The notes under the pieces were generated by a model. It was not told where the DNA came from and ran no database searches. It was given only the letters and a program-made list of their open reading frames with translations. A DNA stretch of 64,000 bases from Thunnus maccoyii. Lineage: Eukaryota; Chordata; Actinopteri; Scombriformes; Scombridae. Position numbers and translations under genes: made by a program. Below, in pieces: positions 35,620 through 59,023 of this stretch; the first letter of the stretch is position 1, and each line of letters begins with the position of its first letter. The stretch spans positions 18,632,501-18,696,500 of the forward strand of contig NC_056550.1 in NCBI RefSeq assembly GCF_910596095.1, read 5' to 3'.

Positions 35620-35867
35620 CTAAACTGTTTGTTGTCTTAGTCTACTTGTTAGGAAAACACATTGCTCAATGATGAAGATGTATTATGATGTAAAATACAG
35701 ACACTGTAAAAACATTTTTGGTCTTTATAGAATTAGATATTTCTTATGCCTATAATAATGAATATTTGCCATTTATGGTAGCATTTTGTGAATTGCAGTG
35801 GAATAGGGCAACATTTAGCCATACAAACATATTTTTTCTCAACCAAAAGTAACTACCTCTTGAGGGT

Positions 35868-36463
35868 AATGGTGTGTATTAGGCAGCAGGGGTAGGACCC
35901 AGATGCAGACTATAGAGGCAGGAGAGGAACAGTTCGGTGAGTTTTTTTTTTTTTTTCAAAAGTGAAGATACAAAAGCTTACAGGCATGGGTGTCAAGTCC
36001 AAACTGTCCATATAGCAGTGGTATTAAATCCGCAGAGTTGCAGTGATGAGATACAGAAAAGTCCAGCCAGACAGGCAAAAAGGTGCAGAAATGGTGCAGG
36101 TCCAGTTAACCAAAAACAGAAGCTTCAGAGCACTGACAAAAAGCAACATGACAACAACAATGATCTGACAAGGGAACAAAGGATCTGGGCCAGTATATGA
36201 ATTGAGTGGCTGCATGTGAAGAGTGAGCGGAATAGGACAAGTAGCTGCAGGACTGATAAGAAGTGGGAACAGGTGTGTAGATGGGGAAAGGACGGAAAGT
36301 CCAAGGGCATCTGGTGGACAGCTTGAGGATGGCAGGTGTAGGGAGTTGGAGGAAAGAACATGGCCTAGGAGAAGTGAGCAGGGGCTGGAGACAGAGAATA
36401 ATGCAGAGGGCTGTGGATGAGAGAGTGTGGCTGCAGAGAGGGACTGAGAAGCAGATTGTGACA
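35868..36463. repeat. Dispersed repeat family S, copy 3
   Basis: Counterpart of 1752-2251, more complete, including a T-run at 35942-35956 where repeat S copy 2 has tttattgtgagt. It ends cagattgtgacaga. Confidence 0.65.
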
Positions 36464-36649
36464 GAACTCCAACCCCCCAGGGATGGATACCAGATGTTCC
36501 ACCAAGCCGATCAGAAACACCAAGCAGAGTGAATGGAGAGGGTCTGGAGGAGGGATTCAGGCAGAAGTGGTTTGGGGGCTGAAGAATGGAGTGGGGATCT
36601 TAGGCAGACGGCCAGGAGGCAGGGCTAAAGGGCGGAACAGCTATGGATG

Positions 36650-36900
36650 CTGGTGACGTAGGCAGTGCAGTTCTTGAGGACAGGCAGGAGAATGACCAGA
36701 TGTACAGAGTTGCTCAGGAGGACATCCTGGAGGCCGGCGATGTAGGTGGAACTGCTCTGGAGGCTGGTGATGTAGGTGGGACCACTTTGGAGACCGGTGA
36801 CGTAGGCGGGACTGCTCTGGAGTTCGACCAGAAGGCAGGACAGATGGGTGGAACTGCTCTGGTACTCGGCGATGTAAACGGTACCACTCGGGGGTTGGCC
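36650..36900. repeat. 30-bp minisatellite, unit 2 copy
   Basis: The same repeat as 2490-2770, slightly more regular here (AGDVGGTALE-type decapeptides on plus, serine/proline-rich on minus). It is noncoding by the same reasoning. Confidence 0.75.
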
Positions 36901-37334
36901 GACAAAGCTGGAGGTCAGGAAAGGCAGGTGGCATCTGAAGTTTCGACTGCAGGTCAGGGCAGGCAGCTGGATATGTATCCAGGACAAGCATCAGTGGTAA
37001 TTCAATCCAAACCAATCCACTTTATTTATATAGCATGATTTTAACAAGCACAAGGTTTCCAAAGTGCTGCACAGCAAGATAAAAAACACAATAAATAGCA
37101 CAACAGAACACAATAAAATGATGAAGGACACAATAGGATAAAAGTAATAAAATAAGACAAAATCAAATAAAATAAGATGAAAACAAATAAAATAAGATAA
37201 AAACAAATAAAATCAAATAAGATAAAATCAAATAAAATAGGATAAAAACAAATAAAATAAATAAAATAAAGTGCACTGCTCACACAAGATGCAACACGCT
37301 ACATGGTGTCAAAAGCCAGAGAGAAGAGGTGGTT

Positions 37335-38789
37335 TTAGAGAAGAGATTTAAAATGAGACAGTGTGGAGGCCTGTCTAATGTGCAGCGGCAATCTATTCCA
37401 CAGTTTTGGAACTGCAACAGCAAATGCTCGTTCACCTCTGAGCTTAAGCCTAGCTTTAGGCACTGTCAAGAGCAGCTGGTCAGCTGACCTGAGAGAGCGG
37501 CTGGGAGTGTAGAGGTGCAGCAGCTCAGAGAGGTAAGGTGGGGCTAGGCCATTTAAGGCTTTAAAAGCAAATAAAATCATTTTAAAATGAATCCTAAAAT
37601 GGACGGGCAGGCAGTGGAGTGAAGCTAAAATAAGTGAAATGTGCTCATACTTGCTTGTGCCAGTTAAAAGACGTGCAGCAGCATTTTGCACCAGTTGAAG
37701 ACGAGCAATGGAGGACGCACTAACCCTCATACAAAGTGCATTGCAGTAATCCAGCCGAGTGGTCACAAAGGCGTGGATTACTGTCTCAAAGTGCTGTGTT
37801 TGAAGGACTGGTTTAATTTTTGCCAGCTGCCTCAACTGGAAGAAGCTTGACTTCACCACAGCTTTAATCTGGCTGTCAAATTTAAGGTCTGTGTCCACTT
37901 TTACCCCCAGATTGTGCACAGTTGGCTTGTGATACTGTGCCAAAGAACCCAGATCAACCAGGGGGGTCACAGAAGTGCCACTAAAGACCATGACTTCTGT
38001 CTTTTTTTCATTAAAATTTAGGAAGTTTAGAGACATCCAGGCTTTAATGTCATGTAAACACTCATGCAATGGCTTAACACTATAGGAGTCTGACTTTTTT
38101 AGGGGGACATAGATCTGACTGTCATCCACATAGCAATGAAAAGAAATGCCATGTTTCCTGAGAATTGAACCAAGTGGGAGTAGATAGAGGGAAAATAAAA
38201 GAGGGCCAAGCACACAGCCCTGTGGTACCCCACATGAGAGGGGAGCAGCGGAGGACACAGACTCATCAAGGCTGACACAGAAGGTTCGATGTGACAGGTA
38301 GGACCTGAACCATTCAAGTGCTGTGCCACTGATGCCCACCCACTTCTCCAAACGAGCCATCAGGATTTCATGGTCCACTGTATCAAAAGCTGCAGTCAAA
38401 TCTAAAGGTACAAGGACAACACAGTGACCAGAGTCAGTAGCTAAAAAGATTTCATTAAAAACTCTTAAAAGCGCTGATTCAGTGCTGTGCAATGTTTTAA
38501 AACCGGATTGGAATGTCTCAAGAATATTTTGTTTATTTAAAAAGTCCATGAGCTGAGAATAGACAACCTTTTCTAAGATTTTAGAAAGGAAAGGCAATTT
38601 AGAGATAGGCCTGAAATTTGCCAAAACAGTAGGATCCAGCCCAGGTTTTTTTAACAAAGGTTGCACGGCATGTTTAAAATGAACAGGAACCAGTCCAGAG
38701 GACAGACTGCTATTAATAACTGTGAGAAAAGATGGTCCAACAGTCTGGAAAGCCTCCTTAAAAAGGGAGGGAGGGAGGGACAGTTTCAT
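37335..38789 (-). CDS. Reverse transcriptase of an L2-like LINE (partial)
   Basis: A 484-codon open frame with reverse transcriptase motifs in order: [62 protein letters not shown] (the YxDD active site, here YVDD) and KTEVMVFSG. It then shows the L2 C-terminal signature [25 protein letters not shown] and [16 protein letters not shown]. It copies its own RNA at nicked genomic DNA. The N-terminal endonuclease is in other frames and incomplete, so it is a mobile-element gene remnant and not a host gene. The start shown is simply the first Met of the open frame. Confidence 0.88.
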   Translation of the reverse strand: MKLSLPPSLFKEAFQTVGPSFLTVINSSLSSGLVPVHFKHAVQPLLKKPGLDPTVLANFRPISKLPFLSKILEKVVYSQLMDFLNKQNILETFQSGFKTLHSTESALLRVFNEIFLATDSGHCVVLVPLDLTAAFDTVDHEILMARLEKWVGISGTALEWFRSYLSHRTFCVSLDESVSSAAPLSCGVPQGCVLGPLLFSLYLLPLGSILRKHGISFHCYVDDSQIYVPLKKSDSYSVKPLHECLHDIKAWMSLNFLNFNEKKTEVMVFSGTSVTPLVDLGSLAQYHKPTVHNLGVKVDTDLKFDSQIKAVVKSSFFQLRQLAKIKPVLQTQHFETVIHAFVTTRLDYCNALCMRVSASSIARLQLVQNAAARLLTGTSKYEHISLILASLHCLPVHFRIHFKMILFAFKALNGLAPPYLSELLHLYTPSRSLRSADQLLLTVPKARLKLRGERAFAVAVPKLWNRLPLHIRQASTLSHFKSLL

Positions 38790-39213
38790 CTGGAGAACCT
38801 GAGGGCTTCAAATGACCAACAATCTCCTGAACAAAGGGCAGGGTCACAGGCTCAAACAAGCTCCCAGCAGAGCAGGGGACAGACACTGAAGGGTCAATGG
38901 CAAGAGGTGAAATAAGTGCTCTGGTAGAAGTGACTTTGTCAGTGAAGAAGGCCTCAATTCCAACAGTCTGTGGTGCATTCAGAGCAGAGTTGATCACTTT
39001 AAACAACACACGAGGCTTGTGGCAGTTTAACAGGACAATATCAGAAAAATATTTTCTTCTAGCCTCTTTCACAGTGGATTGGTAATGACGCCAGTAATCC
39101 CACAACATTTGAAAAGACACTTGCAATTTGTCCTTTTTCCACTTTTGCTCAGGTCTACGACAATCCTACCTGACAGCACGGGTTGTTTCATTCAGCCAGG
39201 GCTCTGCCTCCGA

Positions 39214-39570
39214 TTAAGTTTTATACTGTCTGGTCTTTAATGGAGCCGCAATGTCTGTGGCAGTTTGACAGATGTCGAGAAACCATGAGTTAAGAGCCTC
39301 TGTATCCTCATACACAGATTCAGGCATGATGCAGTTTTGACTGAAGGCATCTGAGAAGTGAGCAGCAGTGGAAGGGTTAATAACTGGACATGTGCGAGCA
39401 GCAGCGCAAGGTTTAACTGTTTGACAGCAAACAGCAGCTTCAAACAGTACAGGCATATGATCAGAGAAAAAAGCTTTACAGATCTCCAGGTTAAAAACAG
39501 GCAAACCATGAGATAAAACAAGATCAAGTGTGTGACCATGTTCATGTGTAGGTCCAAGTACAGACTGCAC
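39214..39570 (-). pseudogene. L2 endonuclease domain remnant
   Basis: Reads GHTLDLVLSHG and then FSDHMPVLFE, the C-terminal part of an apurinic-type LINE endonuclease with its conserved S-D-H. It is cut off at the 5' truncation point near 39731 and separated from the reverse transcriptase by frame breaks. Confidence 0.8.
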
Positions 39571-39731
39571 AAGATTAAAAGAGTCAATGATGTTTAAAAA
39601 GTCCTGACCAAAGGGTTTTCAGGGCAAAACACATGAATATTACAATCTCCAATGATAAGGACCCGGCATAATATCAGCCAAGAACACAGAAAAATCTGTT
39701 AAAAAGTCTCTGTTGTATTTAGGAGGCCAAC

Positions 39732-40277
39732 AATTGACAGCTGAGGGTCCGGGCAGGGTGCAAGACAGGCACACCACTGGAGTGCAGAGCAGGAGGCAGG
39801 TAGCTGGAGGTCTGGTTGGGTGTTTGCGAAGACAGCTGATTAGTGGTCTGGCTGGACATCAGCAAGGACTGCCAACTGGAGGTCTGGAAGGATGTTGACA
39901 GATGTGGCCGACAGCTGAAGATCTGGCAGGGTGTTGGCTGAGACAACTGATAGCTCAGGAACAGGCTGCTGAGCAGACTGTGTGAGCTGGGAGATAGGCA
40001 GATGAGCCGGTGGAGCCAGGAAAACAGGAGGCTGCTGAAGAACAGCCACAGAAGACAGCTGCAGCTCAGAAACTGGTGACAGCTGCAGCTCAGGCTCAGT
40101 AGATTGCTGCAGCACAATGAAGGACAGGACCTGGTGACTGCTGCAGCCCAGGAGCAGGGGACTACTGCAGCTCAAGAACAGGGGAATGCTGCAGCTCAGC
40201 AGGAAGAGGGGACTGCTGCAGCTCAGCAGGAACAGGGAACCGCTGCAGCTCAACAAGAACAGGGGACATATATATAT
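39732..40277. repeat. Continuation of the minisatellite block, unit 2
   Basis: Counterpart of about 2897-3500. A shortened 27-bp gcagctcag minisatellite occupies about 40040-40262 and ends in acatatatatatatg, joining directly to repeat S copy 4. The unit 1 stretch 3500-3985 has no counterpart here. No gene. Confidence 0.65.
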
Positions 40278-40842
40278 ATGAGTGGTGTGTATGAGGCCGC
40301 AAAGGAAGGAACTAAATGCAGACTATAGAGGTAGGACAGGAGCAGTTCAGTGAGTTTATTGTGAGTAAGTGAAGATACAAAAGCTTAAAGACATGGGTGG
40401 CAGGTCCAAACTCTCCAAACAGCAGTGGTATTAAATCCACATAATTGCAGGGATGAGATATGGAAAAGTTAAGCCAGGCAGGCAAACAGGTGCAGAAATG
40501 GTGCAGGCCCAGGTTACCAAAAACAACAGCTTGAGAGCACTGACAAAAAGCAACATGACAACAACAAAGATCTGACAAAGGAACAAAGGATCTGGGCCAG
40601 TACATGAATTGAGTGACTGCAGGTGAGGAGTGAGCGTAGTAGGCCAGGTAACAGCAGGGGAAATGGGGAAAAGAGGGCATCTGATGGGCAGCTTGAGGAC
40701 AACAGGTCTGGGGAGTTGGAGGAAAAAACATGGCCTGGGAGAGTTGAGTAGGGAGTGGAGACAGAGACAGAGAGTAATGCAGAGGGCTGGGGATGAGAGA
40801 CTGTGGCTGCAGAGAGGGACTGAGGTGCAGATTGTGATAGAT
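40278..40842. repeat. Dispersed repeat family S, copy 4
   Basis: Counterpart of 3990-4592. It ends gattgtgatagatc, so one terminal base has changed. From here to 41440 is AT-rich DNA conserved with 4593-5220. Confidence 0.65.
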
Positions 40843-41456
40843 CTTAATTAAAACAAATAAATAAATAAATTTTCCCCCAAAAAACATAATTCATGTAGGT
40901 GAAGGTTCAGACAAATGGGGGGGAATGAAAGGGCTCGGCTCTACATAATGACCAGGTAAGAGACACATCAAACACAATCTGTATCCTTAAATACAATCTT
41001 TAACTCTATGTTATATAGAATACTGAACATGTTTTTGTTAATTACATGGTGAAAAAGCTCACTATCCATTGCTTTGGATAATTGACATGATAATGGGAAT
41101 TAATTGTGGCTCTGAAAGTTATATTTTGCCTATTATGCTGTATTTATGCCTCTTAAATTCTGACTCTATGAAATGTGAAGGTGTCTTTTAAGCTTGAAAC
41201 TGACACTGCTATCACTCTTCCAAAAAGTGATGCTAAGCGGAAGACGGTGTCAATTTACCGGACATTACCATTTCGGTATGACTCATGTTAATGTTGAACT
41301 GAAAGACCTCCCCATCCAACCAACTAGGTAAGAGGTGTACTGCCACAAGTTAAACCTTCCTACTGTGTTGAACACTGTGTGCTCAAGTGTGACTTACAGA
41401 GAAACTAGAGAGTAAATAATACAGACTAAATATGATTAAATTATGAGGAAAAAAAC

Positions 41457-41462
41457 TTTATT
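41457..41462 (-). promoter_or_regulatory. Poly(A) signal of MYH gene B
   Basis: AATAAA on the minus strand, 83 bp past the stop codon at 41545-41547, in the same context as in gene A. Confidence 0.8.
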
Positions 41463-41544
41463 GAATGAATACATTGTAAGAAGACAATTCAACAGCTAGT
41501 TCATATTTTATGAACTCTGTCGAAAGGTACCAAAAGGATGTCTC

Positions 41545-52513
<10,969 letters not shown>

Positions 52514-53034
52514 GGTGGCACTTTAGTGGAGACTGAAAAAATAGAGTTAAAATATCAGCATGATGTCTTAATGGTGTTGTATCCATCTGATGTTGGAGAT
52601 TTTGACATCTTTTACCTCAGCTGGTTCCAAAAAATGATGAGTGGTAGAGTATCTGGTGGAGTCTCAAGATGCTATAAAAAAGATGATTAAACATGAGTAC
52701 AATAACTTTTTCAGTTTGGTTTTCTCATTTTAAATCTTCCTTGCAGAAAGTCAGTTTGAGAGTAGTCGAGCGTAAAGGTGGTAAAACTTATTCAGACTTA
52801 ACTAACAAGTGCTGTATTGAGTTAAATAATCAAAGTTCAGTACTCTCCCATCCCCTCAACTTCCATCCGCAATCATGGAAATAGTACTGCTCTTAATGAT
52901 CACTTAGTATACAGTATGTGTTGAGACAGGATGACAATATGCTTAGTAATTAACAACACATTAACTTTACCAATTGATCAATAGGAATTCAAACTACACA
53001 GTCACACATCACACATCACAGTCGATACACTCAC

Positions 53035-53056
53035 CTGTGTTGGGTGCCTACCAGTT
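53035..53056 (-). other. Noncoding first exon of MYH gene B
   Basis: The same exon end and donor as gene A (CCAACACAG|GTGAGT). The 5' edge is inferred from the TATA position. Confidence 0.65.
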
Positions 53057-53079
53057 CATGCAGACGTCCAGGGCTGCCT

Positions 53080-53087
53080 CTTTTATA
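53080..53087 (-). promoter_or_regulatory. TATA box of MYH gene B
   Basis: TATAAAAG on the minus strand, with E-box CAGCTG at 53107-53112. The layout is the same as gene A to within one base. Confidence 0.8.
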
Positions 53088-53112
53088 GAGGGTGGGAGTG
53101 CTTGGTCAGCTG

Positions 53113-55857
53113 TAGTCTCTCACTCAGTTTGGTCATGGCCTCATCCTGTTTCTTATTTTGTGGCAGTGATGTTTATGCAGCTTGTAAGCTTTTTTGTTTG
53201 TAACTAGAATTTGAAAAATACATAATGCAGTTTGACCAATTGATTTGATTTGATAGCAAATGTGAATGTGACATATATGATGTGGGTGTTTAAATATTGA
53301 ATATACTAATTTTATATTTTAAAATTTAATATTACCAGTAGAATGGGCTACATTGTTAATAAACTCTATCTATTTCAATTATACTGGAGCAAATACCTTT
53401 CTCACTGCTATTTTAATGTAGAGTATATGGGAAAGACTGTCAGACATGCACACATACTTAAGTAAGACTTCAGTAAACCAAATAGGACTTAAGGGTCTGC
53501 ATATTCATTTCTGTCCTAGATTAACTCAGTGAGTTACAAACCTGCTATTATAAATGTTGGTCCACTACTGCCTCCAAGTGCAGGTATGGAACTATGGCCA
53601 CATTTTCATTATTCGTTAAATAGTGCAGAATGTGGTTTGTGCACAATTCCAATAAATGTAGTTCTTGATTTAAAGGACATGACAGTTGAAACATGTAGTT
53701 AACATCAACAATTAGTTTTTTTTTTAATTCATGGAAAGCTTTGGGGTTGGTTTTGGAAACTCATCCAGATTCCATCAGTATTCAGTTGCAGGACACTTGC
53801 GTATTCAAGATCTTTGAAAGTTAACCCCTAAACGACACTAACATAAGACAGTTGTCAACACACTTTAATTAAATGTTTATATTCATCTTTAATATAAACT
53901 ATATACTAAGTCTGGGGAAAATTATGTACAATACTTAAAATGCTTGACCATAGTAATGCTATATTTACAAAAACTTTCATTGTGCTCATAAAAACTTCTG
54001 TGTTCCTGTTTGTGCCAGTAATAAAGAAAGAAAAATATACCATAATGCATAGCTGTGGTTGTGCACTATTTGATCTTATAAATCTTATAAATGTAAACTT
54101 GCCAATTTGAGAATTAAAGCACTTTATTAATTGAGATTACATCACATTAATGTTTTTAATGGGCCATGTCAGATACATGCATGGGGCTTAGTTTTGGAAA
54201 TGCACCCAAAGTTCTGTAGTCTACAGTTACTGGACTCTGGCACATCTCTTACTCTTGTAATAAAATTAAGGATGAAGTACTATCCAAAAGAGTTCAATCA
54301 CCTGTTATATATCTCCCTAAATGGACATGAAAACAGTTGGCAACTCATTTGAGATCAAGCCCAAAATAAGATACACACTACGCAAAATGAACTTCATCCA
54401 GTTGCTACATTTGATACTAAAGAACCTGTTAAGGAAGCATGATACAGGTCTCCTGGCAGATCTTTAGGGCTTATGCCCATTATGGCATGTTTGAATCAAT
54501 TTGGCTCACCACAGAAAATATATAAATATAGAAACACGTAGCCCATACCATGAAGTGGGTTAACAGCTGTAACTTCTTTCTTAACAGATTTTGACTCATT
54601 TCAAGGTGGCTCTTGGGACCGATACTGATTCATTTCAGCAAATGGTGGGAGAACCTAAAATGACTAACATATGAGTATTTTCTATCACTCCTTATAGCTT
54701 CTTTGCTGCTGATACTGATTGCATTCGCCCAGATCATCCCTTCAGAATGTATATTTTTATACATCTAAGAATGGATATATGTGGTGCTTTATGTGCATGT
54801 AGAGAGATTACACCTGCTTACCAGTGCAACTACCCTTAGTCTTTGTCTCTTGTTAGATATCACCTCACACAGGCTGCTGTGAAGAATGAAGAGTTATTAG
54901 ATATAAGATTTACTTGCAGAAATATGTGATCGTTACAGTGGCCCATGAGTTGCACCTTTTGTTCTCATGACATATGGGATTTGGGATTCTGCTATGAAAA
55001 AGAAATCCACTTTGGTGTATTGGTGGTGATTTCTTTTGTTGCTTATATGACATTGACATGTTTATCCAGTCACTATATTTTCCCTTTAGGAGGATACTCA
55101 AGCAGCACAAAAGTGATGTGAGATTCAGGCAACTTTCACCAAAAAGTCCTCAGGGCTAACAGATGAAGGGTTGCCAAATGTCTGAATAGAGATGACTCAT
55201 TCTGCTCCAGTATTCCAAGACAAGCTTTGATTTCTTCCAGGGGATTTAGTGCAAAGACTTGGAATAACTTGGCAACCCACATCTATTTGTCGCCTGTGAC
55301 ATCCAATTAGAACATTGCATGGATGCAGAGAAGGCCTGAGCCTAAGTAGAATATGATTCGATAATTGTATTAATCTGAGAAATAAAAAAACATTTTTGTT
55401 CTTTATTCAAATTAGAAAATATTTTTTCATAATCCTTTATCATAATCTTGATAAATCTGGATTACGAAAATCAAAAAATACATTCACTCATAAAATATTT
55501 GGAACTCAAAATATATCAATAATACACTATAATGCAAGATAAATGTAATACAAAATTGTATGCAATAATTTACCAACAATGGAAGAAAATTAATCGATAA
55601 TTAATCTCTGCGTGAGTGTCTGAACTCTGCCAATCTGATAGCTGCATGTCATTTCAGCTTTACTGGAGGATGAGGGAGGAGGCTCAGGCAAGGTTTATTT
55701 CAGCTCTTGTGTGGGCATTTCTTTGTCAACCTATACATTCACATTACAAAACAACAGCAGCCTTAACAGCCCAACTACCCTTCCCAGCTCCTTAGACAAC
55801 CATCCCTTATATACTTTCACAGGTAGTTGATACAGATAATTCACACTAATTGTGTGG
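53113..55857. other. Conserved 5' flank of gene B
   Basis: Aligns with 18642-21382 (to 55810). The last 45 bp has no match in unit 1, where transposons intervene. No gene. It is the likely home of shared enhancers, but no specific site beyond the promoter is strong enough to call. Confidence 0.6.
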
Positions 55858-57070
55858 ACCTATCCACAATTACGCCAAAAATACTGTATATATTCACACT
55901 TTATACAAAATTGTATTAATTATCGACCTGAACCACAGCTGACCTGATCATGGAGCTGAATGATCATAACAGTGTGTCTCAAGGACTGCAGCAATACCAG
56001 TGTCTGCTTCACCCTTTCATTTTTACTTGGCTGTCTTAGCTTCACACCATCCTTTCTTGACACTTTCTCAAACCAAAATGTAGAATTACAGGGAGCTAAG
56101 CTTTCAAGAGCAATACCAATTTAACAAAAGCTAGATCAATGTTGAATACAACTTTATAAAAACCTTTCAAGGAATTATTCTTGCACTATAATACAAGTCT
56201 CAAGTTTACACTTTTATGCTCAGTACACCCCAAACAATAGTGCAAAATCAAACATCTCTGCTAAATCCTCTCATGTCCGTCTCCATCTTGCTAGCTGGCC
56301 AACAGATTTAGAAAGTACTGAGCTTACAAACAATTTTGAGATTATATGTTTACTTTATATCAGTTCAGACTAAGGCTTTTAGGCTCAACTGGAAGTAGTA
56401 AATGTTTTTATTTTTTGTGAAATTTTAAATGTTGCAACACACTGACCATTCAGATGGGCAGTAGATTTGAGTGGTTTGAGAAGTCTCTGTGGATATTTTT
56501 ATACTTATTTGTGCTATGAACTTGAAATCACTGGTATCCAATCCATAAATTCAAACTGACCACAGCCACTGTCCCTTGTGAGAGAACAAAACACATTACA
56601 GCTACCTCTCAATCCCACTGGAAGTGAGTGTACTCAAAAGATATATTTGGTGAAGGTGGAGTATCACTTTAAGTAAAATCTTGAATACAAGACACAATGT
56701 ATTTTTACACCGTGCTGCTTAGTTAATTTAAGGATGTGAATTCCTCAGTCACTGCTGACAAGGAGTTCTGTTCAGTCATATAGTATCTCATATAGAATAA
56801 CTTGATTCTACATAGTCAAAGGGTGACCAGTGAATGATTCGGATACTGTACCACAACAACAACATGGTTAACTGCTCTACTTAGTTGCATCACTTTCTAG
56901 GAGTAACTGTTTCAAACAAGAAAAAAAAAGACAGAATTCAAGATAGTAATGACAATTAACATCTTTATTGAAATGTTAAAAAGCCCTCAACCATATGTTC
57001 ATATTACCTGAAAAGTGATGATAAATGATACATCAGAATTATATACAAAGATCACAGTCAAAGAGATAAG
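55858..57070. other. Conserved intergenic flank and MYH 3' remnant, unit 2
   Basis: 55858-56950 aligns with 26255-27290. At 56964-56969 a minus-strand AATAAA remains from the lost 3' end of an MYH copy. 57001-57070 aligns with the intron at 28063-28130 of pseudogene 1, so the exons between were deleted here. Confidence 0.6.
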
Positions 57071-57180
57071 TAACATGAGTGCTACTGATGTCCCTCAAAC
57101 CACCTGTGCTCATGGAAGGGCATATAAATTCTATGTTTATTTTGATTGACTGTGATCTTCAAGGAGAGCGGAAGAATTAT

Positions 57181-57352
57181 GGCATAAAAAATCCAGGTCC
57201 AGGCTTTCAAGGGAGGTTTGAAAAACTTCTTCAGGTGACCCTGAAGAAGCCAACATGTGTTGGTGTGTTTTTTAGTGACTCTAGCCCACTGAAATAAATG
57301 CTTTTTATTTTTCAAACCCACCTTGAGTGCCTGGACCTGGATTTTTTGTGCC
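57181..57352. mobile_element. Foldback MITE
   Basis: Arms of about 45 bp face each other. The left starts ggcataaaaaatccaggtcc and the right is the reverse complement of ggcacaaaaaatccaggtcc; both continue to a block ending gtttgaaaaa. There is no coding content. It is absent from unit 1, so it inserted after the duplication or was lost there. Confidence 0.75.
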
Positions 57353-57474
57353 AAACAAGAGCTTCTTTCTCCTCAAGATTTTTAAAAAGTATTTATTTCT
57401 TGGAAAATGCAGAACATGGGCAGAAAAGTTAGAGAACCAGGCTTTTGACAGGTCAGTTCGATCTCCAAACAGCA

Positions 57475-57655
57475 CTTGTCTTTCCCTCATTAACACCACT
57501 GAGGTGCCTCTGAGCAAGGCCCTTAACCACAACTGCTTAGTGGTCAGCAGGTCAGACTGTGGTTGCACTGAGTAACATCCAAGTGTGAATGTGTGTAACT
57601 GTGTGAATGTGATCAGGCTAAAAGCAAGCCTGGAGTGTCCCTGAATAAATACAAT
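57475..57655. repeat. Fish SINE/MITE-like repeat
   Basis: Carries tgcctctgagcaaggccctt followed by aaccacaactgctt and a gtgtgaatgtgtgtaactg block, wording I recognise from abundant fish interspersed repeats. The ends are not resolved. Confidence 0.4.
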
Positions 57656-57660
57656 TTAAA

Positions 57661-58960
57661 AGTTATGTATCAGCTAAAAGTTATGTATCAGCTAAAACCC
57701 CTTCTGTTGCAGCAGAGATATTAACAAATGAAATGGAGGGTATATCCCAGTGGCTCAAAAACAATCATCTAATGCTGAATCTTAAAAAGACTGTGTCAAT
57801 GTGTTTCTCCATGAGAAGGAAAGAAAAAGATAAGTTTATAATCAAAATAGATCAAGAGGTAATAAAGGAAGTCAGTGACTTTACATTTTTAGGTGTTATT
57901 TTAGATTCCCAACTCATATTTGATAACCATGTTAAAAAGCTATGCAAGACAGTAAAGACGAATCTGAACTGTTTTAGAATGATAAGACATTACATACCCC
58001 TTAAATCAGCTCAACTGTTTATGCATGCCATGATATTTTAACATTTATCCTATTGTGTTACTGTATGGAGCCAGGCTTCACAGTCAACTGTCAAACCTGT
58101 TAAATCATCATACAAACAAGCATTTAAAATAATGGATCAAAAACAAATGAAATGGCACCACTGTATAATTCTGAAAAAGTACAAGCTGCTTAGTTATGAC
58201 AGCTTTATCAAGTTTTCTTTTATCAAACTGATTTTTAAATGTTTGAATAATCTCGCCCCAGCTGTACTTTGCCCATATGTAACAAAAATAAACACCAATA
58301 GAATAACCACAAGGGGATCAGCAAATGGCAACTGCAGGGTGGCACAGTGCAAAACTACTTTCAGTCAGTCATCTTTTTCAGTAAAAGGGATACATCTTTG
58401 GAATGCCCTACCAACAGAAATAAAAATACAAACTGAAAACATTTAATGAAAAGGGGAAACATTGGCTGAAACAAAATCAAACTTGTGATCACTGATCTAT
58501 GATCATGTCCACGTGCATGCACACATACACGTGGACATGTACACATAGATAGAGGAATAGATACATACAGATAAACATACATGCACTGATATAGATTATG
58601 CATGTATGTACACGGACACATACACCTATAAATATTATGCACATAAATACATCATTGCCATGAATTAGGGAACATACACATGTGCACACATATGCACGTC
58701 ATGTAAATTGATTGTTATGTAATGTAAATACTGTTGTTATTGAGAATGTCATTATTTATTATGAGCCTTATTTAATTAATATATTTCTGGTAGTGATATG
58801 TTATGACTATTTTAAGTAGAAAATTCTAACCAGGGACAGGGGTCACAAATTAGCCTTGGCTAGAAATTCTATATGCAATATATCTATTTCATATTATCTT
58901 AACCTTTTACAATGTTTTTTTTGCATTGTCCCTGACAAATAAACTAATAAAAAAATTTTA
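57661..58960 (+). mobile_element. 3' fragment of a CR1/Rex1-like LINE
   Basis: The C-terminal part of a reverse transcriptase protein on plus. It reads WLKNNHLMLNLKKTVSMCFS (from 57751) and FTFLGVILDSQLIFDNHVKK, then after a frame change YCVTVWSQASQ. It continues at 58132-58446 with LIFKCLNNLAPAVL and WNALPTEIK. The YxDD core is missing, so the element is 5'-truncated and has a stop. The group is assigned from the C-terminal wording only. 58500-58690 within it is an imperfect (tacaca)-rich tract. Confidence 0.7.
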
Positions 58961-59023
58961 AAAAAAAATGATACAATATGATAAACCCCACCCATAGAGT
59001 GGTTTTAATTTTAGGTGACTCAC

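Larger units (their letters stand above)
34253..35867. other. Left flank of duplicated unit 2, noncoding
   Basis: Counterpart of 1-1751. It contains a poly(C) tract (34611-34643) absent from unit 1, the damaged remnant of the hAT-like MITE (about 34905-35085), and a (TA)n microsatellite (35570-35617). No gene is supported. Confidence 0.7.
37003..39731 (-). mobile_element. 5'-truncated L2-like LINE
   Basis: Inserted into the repeat block; unit 1 has the empty site at about 2895-2900. A 4-bp AATT flanks both ends (36999-37002 and 39732-39735). In element order (right to left): endonuclease remnant (39570-39214), spacer and N-terminal reverse transcriptase region (39126-38758), long reverse transcriptase frame (38789-37335), then a 3' end with ctttatttatatagc and an A-rich tandem tail (37070-37265). 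Stops and frameshifts break the reading frame upstream of 38789, so the copy is defective. Confidence 0.9.

Noticed and set aside
37335-38789. Host gene for a 484-residue protein
   Set aside because: The YVDD and L2 C-terminal motifs identify it as LINE reverse transcriptase, and the insertion is missing from unit 1.
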